In this document: positions 8,305 to 16,370 of the stretch, piece by piece | Position numbering within the stretch: the stretch's first letter is position 1 | How the letters are laid out: every line of letters starts with the position of its first letter | NCBI RefSeq assembly: GCF_030929495.1 | Contig: NZ_JAVFWN010000015.1 | Coordinates: 124,001 to 188,000 of the forward strand | DNA: 64,000 nucleotides | Direction of reading: 5' to 3' | DNA from: Nocardioides sp. LHD-245 | GTDB lineage: Bacteria > Actinomycetota > Actinomycetes > Propionibacteriales > Nocardioidaceae | Made by a program: the position numbers and the translations under genes | The notes under the pieces: generated by a model | Told to the model about the DNA's origin: nothing | The model's input: the letters and a program-made list of their open reading frames with translations, nothing else | The model's database searches: none

Positions 8305-8442
8305 TCAGGCAGCGTGCGAGTGCGTGGCGGCGGGCTGGCCGACCTCGACCCAGACGGCCTCCATGCGCGTGCGCCCGTCGGCGCCGGTCACCGGCAGCCA
8401 GCGCATCTCCAGATGCGTGTCGGTCATGTGCGTGTTGGTCAT
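8305..8442 (-). CDS. Small 45-residue conserved-looking protein
   Basis: The minus strand carries ATG at 8440-8442 behind an excellent AGGAGG, then 45 codons and TGA at 8305-8307. The product begins MTNTHMTDTHLEMRWLPVTG and ends VEVGQPAATHSHAA. It has no signal peptide or membrane helix. A near-perfect ribosome-binding site in front and a 14-bp terminator hairpin behind strongly suggest a real single-gene transcription unit. I do not recognise a named family, and no function is offered. Confidence 0.75.
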   Translation of the reverse strand: MTNTHMTDTHLEMRWLPVTGADGRTRMEAVWVEVGQPAATHSHAA

Positions 8443-8660
8443 GGGTCACCTCCTGTTCACCTTGTGTTCACCAAGGTAGCACATCCCCCACTCGCGTGGC
8501 TGAAAGAGGGCGATCCGTGCCACCTGCGCTCCACTTCGGCAGGCAGGCGTCCGGTCCCCCGCGCATTGTTGCTCCACCTGCTCGCGAGCCGGCAGAGATC
8601 GAGGCCAATCGGGTCGATCTGCCCGATTCCGGGCAGGAATTTGAACAATCGGCTCTGGGG

Positions 8661-8939
8661 GTGCACGCTCACCGGGTGCACGTCGATCAGCGACTCCTCC
8701 AGCACGTCCAGGACAGCACCGGTCTGGGCACCGCAGAGGCGATCCGGCTGGTCCAGGACGTCCTCGCCTTCCATGACGAGACGGTGGAGGCCTGGGTCCG
8801 GCGTCGGCACGCGGAGCTCAAGACGCACGGCGCGAGGAACGACGAGATCTTCGCCCGGCTCCGCGAGGAGCTGCGGACCACCGTGGTCGCGGCGCCGGAG
8901 CTGTCGGAGCGTCAGCTCCGGCGAGTCATCTACGGCTGA
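8661..8939 (+). CDS. Small protein upstream of glmS
   Basis: About 92 residues if the GTG at 8661 is used; GTG at 8676 is an alternative. The product is mostly helical and charged, with DSTGLGTAEAIRLVQDVLAF followed by VEAWVRRRHAEL and ending ERQLRRVIYG. The stop is 14 bp before the glmS ATG, so it is probably co-transcribed with glmS. No family is recognised. The 5' end is uncertain because no clear ribosome-binding site is seen and the frame stays open further upstream. The 218 bp before it (8443-8660) hold the promoter region of the divergent small gene and nothing else recognisable. Confidence 0.55.
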   Translation: MHAHRVHVDQRLLQHVQDSTGLGTAEAIRLVQDVLAFHDETVEAWVRRRHAELKTHGARNDEIFARLREELRTTVVAAPELSERQLRRVIYG

Positions 8940-8953
8940 GAGAGGACCAGGAC

Positions 8954-10819
8954 ATGTGCGGGATCGTCGGCTACATCGGCACCCAGCAGGCAGCGCCCCT
9001 GCTGTTGGAGGGGCTGGCCCGCCTCGAGCACCGCGGCTACGACTCGGCCGGGGTCGCGGTCCTCGGCGGCAGCGGGCTCAAGGTGGCCAAGCGAGCCGGC
9101 CGGGTCCGTGACCTCGCCGACGGCCTGCCCAAGCGGTTCGGCGGCAAGATCGGCATCGGGCACACCCGCTGGGCCACCCATGGTCCGGCCAACGACGCGA
9201 ACGCCCACCCCCACACGGACCAGGCGGCCCGGGTCGCGGTCGTCCACAACGGCATCATCGACAACGCGGCCGCGTTGCGCGCCGAGCTCGCCGACGACGG
9301 GGTCGTCCTGGCCTCCGACACCGACACCGAGGTGCTCGCCCATCTGATCGCCCGGTCGCGGGCGAAGACCCTCGAGCAGCGGATCGCCGAGGCGCTCGGC
9401 CGGGTCGAGGGCACCTACGGCATCGCCGTGGCCCATGCGGACTTCCCCGACCGGCTCGTCGTCGCCCGCAACGGCAGCCCGCTGATCATCGGCGTCGGCG
9501 ACCGCGAGATGCACGTCGCCTCCGACCTCGCGGCCCTCGTCCGCTACACGACCAGGGTCGCCCACCTCGACGACGGCGAGATGGCGACGATCACCGCCGG
9601 CGGCTTCACGACGTACTCCCTGGGCGGGCTCGAGGCCACCGGCCGCACCGAGCTGATGGCCACCGACCGCCGCGCCCAGGAGGTCGACATCGACCCGGCG
9701 GCGTACGACGCCGGCGAGCACGACTCCTTCATGCACAAGGAGCTGCTCGAGCAGCCCTCGCGCGCGGAGGCGGTGCTCCGCGGCCGCCTCGACGACCGGT
9801 TCGGCACCGGGCACCTCGGCGGACTCAACCTCGACGCACGTGAGCTGCGCGGGATCCGCCGGGTCAAGATCCTCGGCTGCGGATCGGCGTACTACGTCGG
9901 ACAGATGGGCGCCTCGCTCCTCGAGGAGCTGGCCCGGATCCCGGCCGACGCGGAGCCGGCGAGCGAGTTCCGCTACCGCAACCCGATCGTCGAGCACGAC
10001 ACGCTGTACGTCGCCGTGAGCCAGTCGGGCGAGACCATCGACACCCTGCTCGCCGTCCAGGAGGTCCAGCGCAAGGGCGGTCGCGTGATCGGCCTGGTCA
10101 ACGTGGTCGGCTCCGCGATCGCGCGCCAGGTGGACGGCGGCATCTACCTGCACGCCGGCCCCGAGGTCGCCGTCGCCTCGACCAAGGCGCTGACCAACAT
10201 GTTCCTCGCCTTCGGCATGCTCGCCGTCCAGCTCGGCCGGGTCCGCGATCTCTCCATCGCCGACGGCAAGCGGCTGATCGCGGGCCTCACCCGGATCCCC
10301 GAGCAGATCGACCAGGTGCTGGCGACCGAGGCCGAGCTCGCCGTCATCGCGAAGCGGCTCGCGGAGGCGGAGAACCTCTTCTTCGTCGGCCGGGTCCGCG
10401 GCTTCCCGGTGGCCCGCGAGGGGGCACAGAAGTTCAAGGAGATCAGCTACCGGCACGCGGAGGCGTACCAGACCAGCGAGCTCAAGCACGGCCCGCTGGC
10501 CCTGGTCTCCCCGGACGTCCCGACCGTCGCGATCGTCCCCGACGACGAGCTGGTCGAGCGCAACGTCGCCGCCCTCCACGAGATCGCCGCCCGCGGCGGC
10601 CCGCTCGTGGTCGTCACCCACGCCGGGGTCGACCTCGGCGACCTCGACCGCCCGGGTGGCGCGGTGGCCGGCCGGATCGACGTACCCCGCAACGAGCGCG
10701 AGCTCGACCCGATCCTGCTCACCATCCCCTTGCAGCTGCTGGCCTACCACGCCGCGCTGGAGCTGGGTCACGACATCGACAAGCCCCGCAACCTGGCGAA
10801 GTCGGTCACCGTGGAGTGA
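8954..10819 (+). CDS. glmS: Glutamine--fructose-6-phosphate aminotransferase (isomerizing)
   Basis: A 621-residue glucosamine-6-phosphate synthase, the first step of UDP-GlcNAc and peptidoglycan precursor synthesis. The N-terminal glutaminase begins MCGIVGYIG with the catalytic Cys2 and carries HRGYDSAG and GHTRWATHG. Two SIS sugar-isomerase domains follow (CGSAYYVG and SQSGETIDT; second at about residues 460-600). The C-terminus LAKSVTVE is the canonical family end. The start is ATG after AGAGGACCAGG. No glmS ribozyme or other leader structure is visible upstream. It is convergent with the nuclease-like gene ending at 10838, with 18 bp between. Confidence 0.97.
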   Translation: MCGIVGYIGTQQAAPLLLEGLARLEHRGYDSAGVAVLGGSGLKVAKRAGRVRDLADGLPKRFGGKIGIGHTRWATHGPANDANAHPHTDQAARVAVVHNGIIDNAAALRAELADDGVVLASDTDTEVLAHLIARSRAKTLEQRIAEALGRVEGTYGIAVAHADFPDRLVVARNGSPLIIGVGDREMHVASDLAALVRYTTRVAHLDDGEMATITAGGFTTYSLGGLEATGRTELMATDRRAQEVDIDPAAYDAGEHDSFMHKELLEQPSRAEAVLRGRLDDRFGTGHLGGLNLDARELRGIRRVKILGCGSAYYVGQMGASLLEELARIPADAEPASEFRYRNPIVEHDTLYVAVSQSGETIDTLLAVQEVQRKGGRVIGLVNVVGSAIARQVDGGIYLHAGPEVAVASTKALTNMFLAFGMLAVQLGRVRDLSIADGKRLIAGLTRIPEQIDQVLATEAELAVIAKRLAEAENLFFVGRVRGFPVAREGAQKFKEISYRHAEAYQTSELKHGPLALVSPDVPTVAIVPDDELVERNVAALHEIAARGGPLVVVTHAGVDLGDLDRPGGAVAGRIDVPRNERELDPILLTIPLQLLAYHAALELGHDIDKPRNLAKSVTVE

Positions 10820-10837
10820 GGGCCCGGCCGCGTCCGG

Positions 10838-12355
10838 TCAGGGGATCTCGACCGTCACCCGGACGGGCGCGTGGTCCGAGAGCTGGAGACCACCCGCGAA
10901 GGGCTGCTCCATCTGCCAGCTGGTGACCCGCGCGTTCGGCGGGACGAAGACCCGGTCGACGTGCCCGCCCCAGCGCAGGGAGACCGGCGGCGGAGTCGTC
11001 CAGTTGTTCCAGGAGTTGAGGTACGGCAGGGAGTTGTAGCTCTCGGCCGCGTCGAAGGCGTCGTCGTAGCCGATCGAGTTGAGGAACGTGAGGGGGCCGT
11101 CGAGCGCCCGGTTGCGGTCCGAGTTGTAGTCGCCGGCCAGCACGACCGGCAGACCCGCGGCGTTCGGGTCGGCGTTCAGCGCTCCCCAGAACGCGGCCAT
11201 CTGGGCCAGGCGGTCCTGGTCCGAGGCGGGCGCCGCCGGGTTGGACAGGTGGATGCTGGCGAGGATCAGTGGACGGGTCGTGACGGTGTCGGTCACCCGG
11301 ACCCAGCAGCCGCCGTGGCTGTAGCCCGAGAAGCGCACCCCTCGAGCGGTGTCGGGGACGATGTCGAACTTCGCCGACTTGACGATCAGCGACTGGTTGC
11401 GGGCGTTGGGCTGATCGGGCAGTCCGACGCCCACCTGGCAGGCGCGTTCATAGCCCGCCGCCGTGTCCAGCTCGTCGACCGCGGGACTCGACTCCTGCAG
11501 CGCGACCGCGTCGGGCTGCACCCGCTCGATCAGCTCCTTGGCCGCGACCTTGCGGTCGTCCCACGGACGGTTCATGCAGGCCGGGACACTGGAGCTGCTG
11601 CACATGTTCCAGGTCATCATGTTGACCTGGATCCCGCCGCCCGTGAACCGGCTGGCCGGCTCGGTGTACTTGCAGCCGGCCACGCCCCATGCGCCGGTGC
11701 CCCGCGGGCCGCTCGGCCGGACCTGGAAGCAGTAGGTCTGGCTGGGGGCGAAGCCGCCGATGAGCGCGCCCGCCGTGCCGGTGCCCGTCGCGGGCACGGT
11801 GACGACCTTCTTCTTCTTGTGCTTCTGGATGTCCTTCTCGCCCGGCACGTAGGCGAGCTCGTACGACGTCGCGCCCGGCACCTCGTTCCACCGGAAGGTC
11901 AGCGCGACGGTGCCGCCCTGGGGCTGCTGACGGTCGACCCACACCGGCTGGACCGGGGCGAGCCGCGGCGACGTACGGCATCGGGACTTCGACCACTTGC
12001 CCTTGCGCTTCCCGTTGTAGGCACGCACCTTCACGCAGTAGTCCGCGCCCTGGGCCAGGCCGTCGATGACGTGGGCGGTCTTGCTGGTGCGCGCCTTGCG
12101 GGCCTTGCCTCCTGGCGTCTTCCACTTCACCTTGTACGACGTCGCGCGGGACGCGCGCTTCCACTTCACCTTGAACGACGCGGTCGAGCCGTCGATCCGG
12201 GGCTTCTTGAGCTTGACGCCCTTCACCTTGGCCGGCTTCGGTGCGGCGCTGGCCGGTTCGGCGACGCCGACGACGAGGCCGGAGGTGCACAGGAGGACGG
12301 CGATCGCCGCGAGCAGCAGCTGCCGCATGCGGCGGTGGGTGGTGTCGGGCCTCAT
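10838..12355 (-). CDS. Secreted fibronectin III / endonuclease-exonuclease-phosphatase protein
   Basis: 505 residues from ATG at 12353-12355. A Sec signal (MRQLLLAAIAVLLCTSGLVV, then EPASAA) leads to two fibronectin type III-like domains (about 35-215; the first is lysine-rich) and a C-terminal EEP domain. The EEP core is complete: MTWNMC, ALQES (metal-binding Glu), LASIHLSN, LAGDYNSDRN, GGHVDRVFV and SDHAPV with the catalytic Asp-His pair. The fold is shared by DNases, sphingomyelinases and phosphatases, so the substrate is unknown; a secreted nuclease or phospholipase is most likely. An earlier in-frame ATG at 12415 would add 20 residues before the signal and is less likely. Confidence 0.88.
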   Translation of the reverse strand: MRPDTTHRRMRQLLLAAIAVLLCTSGLVVGVAEPASAAPKPAKVKGVKLKKPRIDGSTASFKVKWKRASRATSYKVKWKTPGGKARKARTSKTAHVIDGLAQGADYCVKVRAYNGKRKGKWSKSRCRTSPRLAPVQPVWVDRQQPQGGTVALTFRWNEVPGATSYELAYVPGEKDIQKHKKKKVVTVPATGTGTAGALIGGFAPSQTYCFQVRPSGPRGTGAWGVAGCKYTEPASRFTGGGIQVNMMTWNMCSSSSVPACMNRPWDDRKVAAKELIERVQPDAVALQESSPAVDELDTAAGYERACQVGVGLPDQPNARNQSLIVKSAKFDIVPDTARGVRFSGYSHGGCWVRVTDTVTTRPLILASIHLSNPAAPASDQDRLAQMAAFWGALNADPNAAGLPVVLAGDYNSDRNRALDGPLTFLNSIGYDDAFDAAESYNSLPYLNSWNNWTTPPPVSLRWGGHVDRVFVPPNARVTSWQMEQPFAGGLQLSDHAPVRVTVEIP

Positions 12356-12537
12356 GAAGTTCTTTCTCGTCGCGGAGCATGACCGTGTGCCGAAGGTGAA
12401 AGCGGATGCAGCCATTCCGGCATTACATGGTGTCCTTACCAGACAGTGCCCGGTTGAACCCTCCTCGACAGCCGGGTGACCCAGCGCACCGCGACGTGGA
12501 TCACGCTCCGCACGCTTGACGGCACTACGCTTGACGG

Positions 12538-14256
12538 GTGAGTGACACCGAGGAGCAGCCCGCCACGTTCGCCGACCTCGGTCTCGGCGCCCGCATTCTC
12601 AAGGCGCTCAAGGACATCGGCTACGAGTCGCCGTCCGCGATCCAGGCCGAGACCATCCCGCACCTCCTCGAGGGACGCGACGTGATGGGCCTCGCGCAGA
12701 CCGGCACCGGCAAGACCGCCGCGTTCGCGCTGCCGATCCTCGACCGGCTCGACCTGGCGCAGAAGACGCCGCAGGCGTTGATCCTCGCCCCGACCCGCGA
12801 GCTCGCCCTCCAGGTCTGCGAGGCGTTCGAGAAGTACGCCGCCAACCTGCGCGGCGTCCACGTGCTGCCCGTCTACGGCGGCCAGGGGTACGGCGTCCAG
12901 CTGTCCGCGCTGCGCCGCGGGGTGCACATCGTGGTCGGCACGCCCGGCCGCATCATGGACCACCTCGACAAGGGCACCCTCGACCTGACCGAGCTGCGCT
13001 TCCTGGTCCTCGACGAGGCCGACGAGATGCTCAACATGGGCTTCGCGGAGGACGTCGAGACGATCCTCGCCGACACGCCGAGCGACAAGCAGGTGGCGCT
13101 CTTCTCGGCCACGATGCCCAAGCAGATCAAGGCGCTGTCGTCGAAGTACCTCAACGATCCGGTCGAGATCGCCATCGAGCGCAAGACGCGGACCGCGGAG
13201 AACATCCGGCAGCGCTACCTCATGGTCAGCTACCCACAGAAGGTCGACGCGCTGACCCGGATCCTCGAGGTCGAGAACTTCGAGGGCGCGATCGTCTTCG
13301 TGCGCACCAAGAACGAGACCGAGACGCTCGCCGAGAAGCTGCGTGCCCGCGGCTACAGCGCCGCCGCGATCAACGGTGACATCGTCCAGGCTCAACGCGA
13401 GCGGACCGTCAACCAGCTCAAGGACGGCAAGCTCGACATCCTGGTCGCGACCGACGTCGCCGCGCGAGGCATCGACGTGCCCCGGATCAGCCACGTCTTC
13501 AACTACGACATCCCGACCGACACCGAGGCCTACGTGCACCGGATCGGCCGCACCGGCCGGGCCGGGCGCAGCGGCGACGCGGTCTCCTTCATCACCCCGC
13601 GTGAGCGCTACCTCCTCAAGCACATCGAGAAGGCAACCCGCTCCACGTTGGAGCAGATGCAGCTGCCGGGCGTCGACGCGATCAACGAATCGCGGCTGAG
13701 CCGCTTCGACGACCAGATCACCGCGGCCCTCGAGTCGCCGCAGATCGACTTCTTCCGCGACGTCGTCGGTCACTACATCCGTGAGCACGACGTGCCCGAG
13801 GTCGACGTCGCCGCCGCCCTCGCCATCGCCCTGCAGGGGGACACGCCGCTGCTGCTGGAGGCCGAGCCGGAGCCGGAGCGTCGTCCGCGGCGCGAGTTCG
13901 ACGACCGGGGCGACCGGGGCGAGCGCCGGGACCGTGACGGCGGCCGCGGCGACCGGGGTGGACGCGACCGTGCGCCGCGTTCGGGCGGCAACTTCCAGGC
14001 CTACAAGATCCAGGTCGGCAAGCGGCACCGGGTCGAGCCGCGGCAGATCGTCGGCGCGCTCGCCAACGAGGGTGGTCTCGACCGTCGTGACTTCGGCAAG
14101 ATCACGATCCGGCCGGACTACTCGATCGTCGAGCTGCCCGCGCAGTTGACCAGCGACCAGTGGGAGCGGCTCAAGAGCACCCGGATCAGCGGCAAGCTGA
14201 TCGAGCTCGCCAAGGACTTCGGCCCGCCGAACCGGTCCCGTCGGCCGCGGGACTGA
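12538..14256 (+). CDS. deaD: DEAD-box RNA helicase, DeaD/CsdA type
   Basis: A 572-residue ATP-dependent RNA helicase that remodels RNA in ribosome assembly and mRNA decay. Motifs in order are the Q motif (FADLGLGARILKAL...SAIQ), AQTGTGKT (motif I), PTRELALQ, TPGRIMD, VLDEADEM (II), SATMP (III), ARGIDVP (V) and HRIGRTGRAG (VI). An acidic then Arg/Gly/Asp-rich linker (about 440-485) leads to a C-terminal DbpA-type RNA-binding domain (about 490-560). The start is GTG at 12538; no strong ribosome-binding site is present, so a leaderless transcript is possible. Confidence 0.95.
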   Translation: MSDTEEQPATFADLGLGARILKALKDIGYESPSAIQAETIPHLLEGRDVMGLAQTGTGKTAAFALPILDRLDLAQKTPQALILAPTRELALQVCEAFEKYAANLRGVHVLPVYGGQGYGVQLSALRRGVHIVVGTPGRIMDHLDKGTLDLTELRFLVLDEADEMLNMGFAEDVETILADTPSDKQVALFSATMPKQIKALSSKYLNDPVEIAIERKTRTAENIRQRYLMVSYPQKVDALTRILEVENFEGAIVFVRTKNETETLAEKLRARGYSAAAINGDIVQAQRERTVNQLKDGKLDILVATDVAARGIDVPRISHVFNYDIPTDTEAYVHRIGRTGRAGRSGDAVSFITPRERYLLKHIEKATRSTLEQMQLPGVDAINESRLSRFDDQITAALESPQIDFFRDVVGHYIREHDVPEVDVAAALAIALQGDTPLLLEAEPEPERRPRREFDDRGDRGERRDRDGGRGDRGGRDRAPRSGGNFQAYKIQVGKRHRVEPRQIVGALANEGGLDRRDFGKITIRPDYSIVELPAQLTSDQWERLKSTRISGKLIELAKDFGPPNRSRRPRD

Positions 14257-14272
14257 CCTACCCTCGGGTCCC

Positions 14273-14854
14273 ATGGGGAGCCCGCGGCATCCGGGCGGGT
14301 CGGTCGCGCTCGCGATCGGCGCGCTGCTGGTGAGCGCCTGCGCGGGGACGTCGTCACCGGTCGCCGAGTCGGAGCCGTCCGCGCCGTCGGTCGCCGTGCC
14401 GTCGGCCACGCCCACCGAGCCCGCGCCCGAGGTCTCCCGCTCCGGAGCCCGGGCCGACGTACCGACCGCCGCGATCATGGCGCAGCTGGCCCGCCGGGCC
14501 GAGCGGATCGCGAAGCGGACGCCGCTCGCGCCCCTGCCCGCCGAGATCGACGCCGGCTCGAACCGGGCGCTCGGCTACCGGGAGATGCTGGAGTTCGGAT
14601 TCCCCGCCGACCAGTGGCCCTACCTCGACGCGCTCTGGCAGCGCGAGTCCGGCTGGAACCACCTCGCCGAGAACCCCAGCTCCGGCGCCTACGGCATCCC
14701 GCAGTCGCTGCCCGCGACCAAGATGGCGGTGGTGGGTGGCGACTGGCGGACCAACCCGGAGACCCAGATCCGTTGGGGCCTGGCCTATATCGCCGCGAGG
14801 TACGGCAACGCCCAGAAGGCCTGGGAGCACTCCGAGCGCACGGGTTGGTACTGA
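14273..14854 (+). CDS. Lytic transglycosylase-like lipoprotein
   Basis: 193 residues. The signal ends in a lipobox (LLVSAC, Cys at about 23), followed by a Ser/Pro/Thr-rich linker (about 25-65) and a C-terminal SLT-like lysozyme fold (about 100-193). WQRESGWN carries the expected catalytic Glu (E125), and AYGIPQSLP and WGLAYIAARYG match the family. Such proteins cleave peptidoglycan at the outer membrane-proximal wall surface. The C-terminus is short (ends SERTGWY), as in resuscitation-like actinobacterial forms. It follows the helicase stop by 16 bp and precedes the long hairpin at 14867. Confidence 0.88.
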   Translation: MGSPRHPGGSVALAIGALLVSACAGTSSPVAESEPSAPSVAVPSATPTEPAPEVSRSGARADVPTAAIMAQLARRAERIAKRTPLAPLPAEIDAGSNRALGYREMLEFGFPADQWPYLDALWQRESGWNHLAENPSSGAYGIPQSLPATKMAVVGGDWRTNPETQIRWGLAYIAARYGNAQKAWEHSERTGWY

Positions 14855-14866
14855 GCTCTGTGCGAT

Positions 14867-14923
14867 AGTCCCTGCTCAAAAGCACCGGTTGTCGTCGGAT
14901 TTTGGTGCTTTTGAGCAGGGACT
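14867..14923. terminator. 20-bp perfect hairpin, bidirectional terminator
   Basis: AGTCCCTGCTCAAAAGCACC (14867-14886) is the exact reverse complement of 14904-14923, with a 17-nt loop. The flanks GCGAT and GTCGC extend the stem by about five pairs with one G-U. It sits between two convergent genes and can terminate both. Confidence 0.85.
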
Positions 14924-14930
14924 GTCGCGA

Positions 14931-15863
14931 TCAGGCGATCCGGGCCAACGCGGCGTCCTGCACACAGGCGGCGGCGGCCATCATGCCGGCGGACGCGGCG
15001 ACGAGAACCGAGGCCATCGGCATCGGCAGGCCCGGGCCCTGGGCCAGGTCGCCGGCGGCGTAGACGCCCGGCAGGCTGGTCCGGCCGAAGGCGTCGACCA
15101 CGACCGCGCCGACCTCCGACAGCTCCAGGTCGAGCTGCTCGGCGAACGGGGCCGCCTGCCGCCAGTCGGTCTTCACGATCATCCCGCCGAGCGTCAGCTC
15201 GGTGCCGTCGGCCAGGGTGACGACCAGCCGGTCCTCCGCACGGCGTACGGCGGCGACCGGGTCGGTCACGACGGTCGCGCCGAGGCGGTCCAGGAGCGCG
15301 CGCGTGGCCTCGTCCGGGGTCTCGCCGTGGGTGAGCACCACCCGGTCCGCGGAGAGCGGCTGGAGCATCGAGGCCATGGCGCCGACGTGGGCGCCGGCGC
15401 CGAGGATGCCGATCGGCGTGCCGGCGTACTCGTGGCCGTGGCAGAACGGGCAGTGTGCGACCAGGTCGCCGAAGTTCTCGGCGACCCCGGGCACGTCGGG
15501 CAGGGTGTCCCGGACGCCGGTCGCGAGCAGGACCCGGCGCGCGTGCACGGTCGGCTCGCCCTCGATCTCGAGGACGAACGCGCCGAGCTCGCCGGAGATC
15601 CGGGTGACACCGGCGCCGGTGGTGTCGAGGAAGCGGACGTCGTCGTACGCCTCGGCGTCCTTGCGTGCGGCCAGGCGCAGCTCGGCGGGCGGGGCGCCGT
15701 CGTGGCCGAGGAAGTTGTGCATGTGGCCGGTCGGGTCGTTGCGGTAGTGGTCGGTGCTGATGACGATCGCCGACTGGTGCATCCGGCCGAGGGTCTGGGC
15801 GGCCTGGAGGCCGGCGGATCCGGCGCCGATCACGGCGACGTCGTAGCGGTGTGAGTTGTCCAT
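14931..15863 (-). CDS. Thioredoxin reductase-like FAD/NAD(P) oxidoreductase
   Basis: 310 residues from ATG at 15861-15863, chosen because AGG lies just upstream and earlier starts would lie in the operator. FAD-binding GAGSAGLQAAQ (13-23), redox-active CPFC (C138, C141), NAD-binding GILGAGAHVG (about 153) and a C-terminal GVYAAGDLAQGPG FAD motif are all present. It is shorter and more basic than housekeeping TrxB and belongs to the stand-alone actinobacterial thioredoxin reductase-like group whose electron acceptor is often unknown. It is divergent from the MerR regulator, with a perfect palindrome between them. Confidence 0.9.
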   Translation of the reverse strand: MDNSHRYDVAVIGAGSAGLQAAQTLGRMHQSAIVISTDHYRNDPTGHMHNFLGHDGAPPAELRLAARKDAEAYDDVRFLDTTGAGVTRISGELGAFVLEIEGEPTVHARRVLLATGVRDTLPDVPGVAENFGDLVAHCPFCHGHEYAGTPIGILGAGAHVGAMASMLQPLSADRVVLTHGETPDEATRALLDRLGATVVTDPVAAVRRAEDRLVVTLADGTELTLGGMIVKTDWRQAAPFAEQLDLELSEVGAVVVDAFGRTSLPGVYAAGDLAQGPGLPMPMASVLVAASAGMMAAAACVQDAALARIA

Positions 15864-15875
15864 GTGCCTAGGATG

Positions 15876-15899
15876 TGACTTCATGTTCACATGAAGTCA
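15876..15899. promoter_or_regulatory. Candidate MerR operator
   Basis: Perfect 10-bp inverted repeat TGACTTCATG-TTCA-CATGAAGTCA. It covers the first codons of the MerR gene (ATG at 15891) and lies 13 bp upstream of the oxidoreductase start. Position and symmetry fit joint autoregulation of the divergent pair. Confidence 0.7.
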
Positions 15900-16331
15900 A
15901 GTCGCAAGGACGTCCGGTGGTCGGTGGGGGAGCTCGCCGCGCGGTTCGAGCTGGAGACCCACGTGCTGCGGCACTGGGAGGACAAGGGCCTGCTCCGGCC
16001 GGAGCGGGACTCCGCCGGACGGCGGGTCTACGGCGAGGACGACGCCTACCGCGTGGCGGTGATCCTCGCGAGCAAGGCGTCGGGCATGAGCCTGGAGCAG
16101 ATCCGCACCCTCGTCGACGCCTCGGTCGACGGTCGACGCGACGCGCTGCGCGCCCACCTCGACGAGCTGGACCGGCGACAGGCCGAGCTCGAGCGCTCCC
16201 GTCACCTGACCCAGCACGCCCTGGAATGTCGCGCCCACGACATCACCACCTGCTCGGGTTTCCAGGCCCACGTGGCCGACATCGTGGACGGTACGACGCG
16301 CGGCATCCGCTTCCTCGCGGCGCACGGGTGA
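15891..16331 (+). CDS. MerR family regulator with C-terminal cysteine pair
   Basis: 146 residues. The winged helix-turn-helix is at 10-80 (SVGELAARFELETHVLRHWE, then GLLRPERDSAGRRVY). A coiled dimerisation helix covers about 85-112, and the C-terminal part contains C113 and C121 (ECRAHDITTC). A Cys pair after the helix is the usual place for metal or redox sensing in MerR proteins. With a thioredoxin reductase-like gene opposite, a thiol or oxidant sensor is a reasonable inference. The ATG at 15891 lies in the operator and has no ribosome-binding site; GTG at 15924 is a weaker alternative. Confidence 0.88.
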   Translation: MKSSRKDVRWSVGELAARFELETHVLRHWEDKGLLRPERDSAGRRVYGEDDAYRVAVILASKASGMSLEQIRTLVDASVDGRRDALRAHLDELDRRQAELERSRHLTQHALECRAHDITTCSGFQAHVADIVDGTTRGIRFLAAHG

Positions 16332-16370
16332 CGCGGCTCGGCCGAGGCGGCGGCTGGTAGAACCTAGGTC

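Noticed and set aside
8139..8660. Upstream extension of the small protein before glmS to 266 residues
   Set aside because: The extended part overlaps the divergent small gene, its terminator and the yceI promoter, and has no protein-like pattern.
8940..8953. glmS ribozyme
   Set aside because: Only 14 bp separate the preceding stop from the glmS start, so there is no space for the element.
12436..14478. Antisense open frame opposite the DEAD-box helicase
   Set aside because: Low-complexity translation with no motif; the sense strand has every helicase motif in order.
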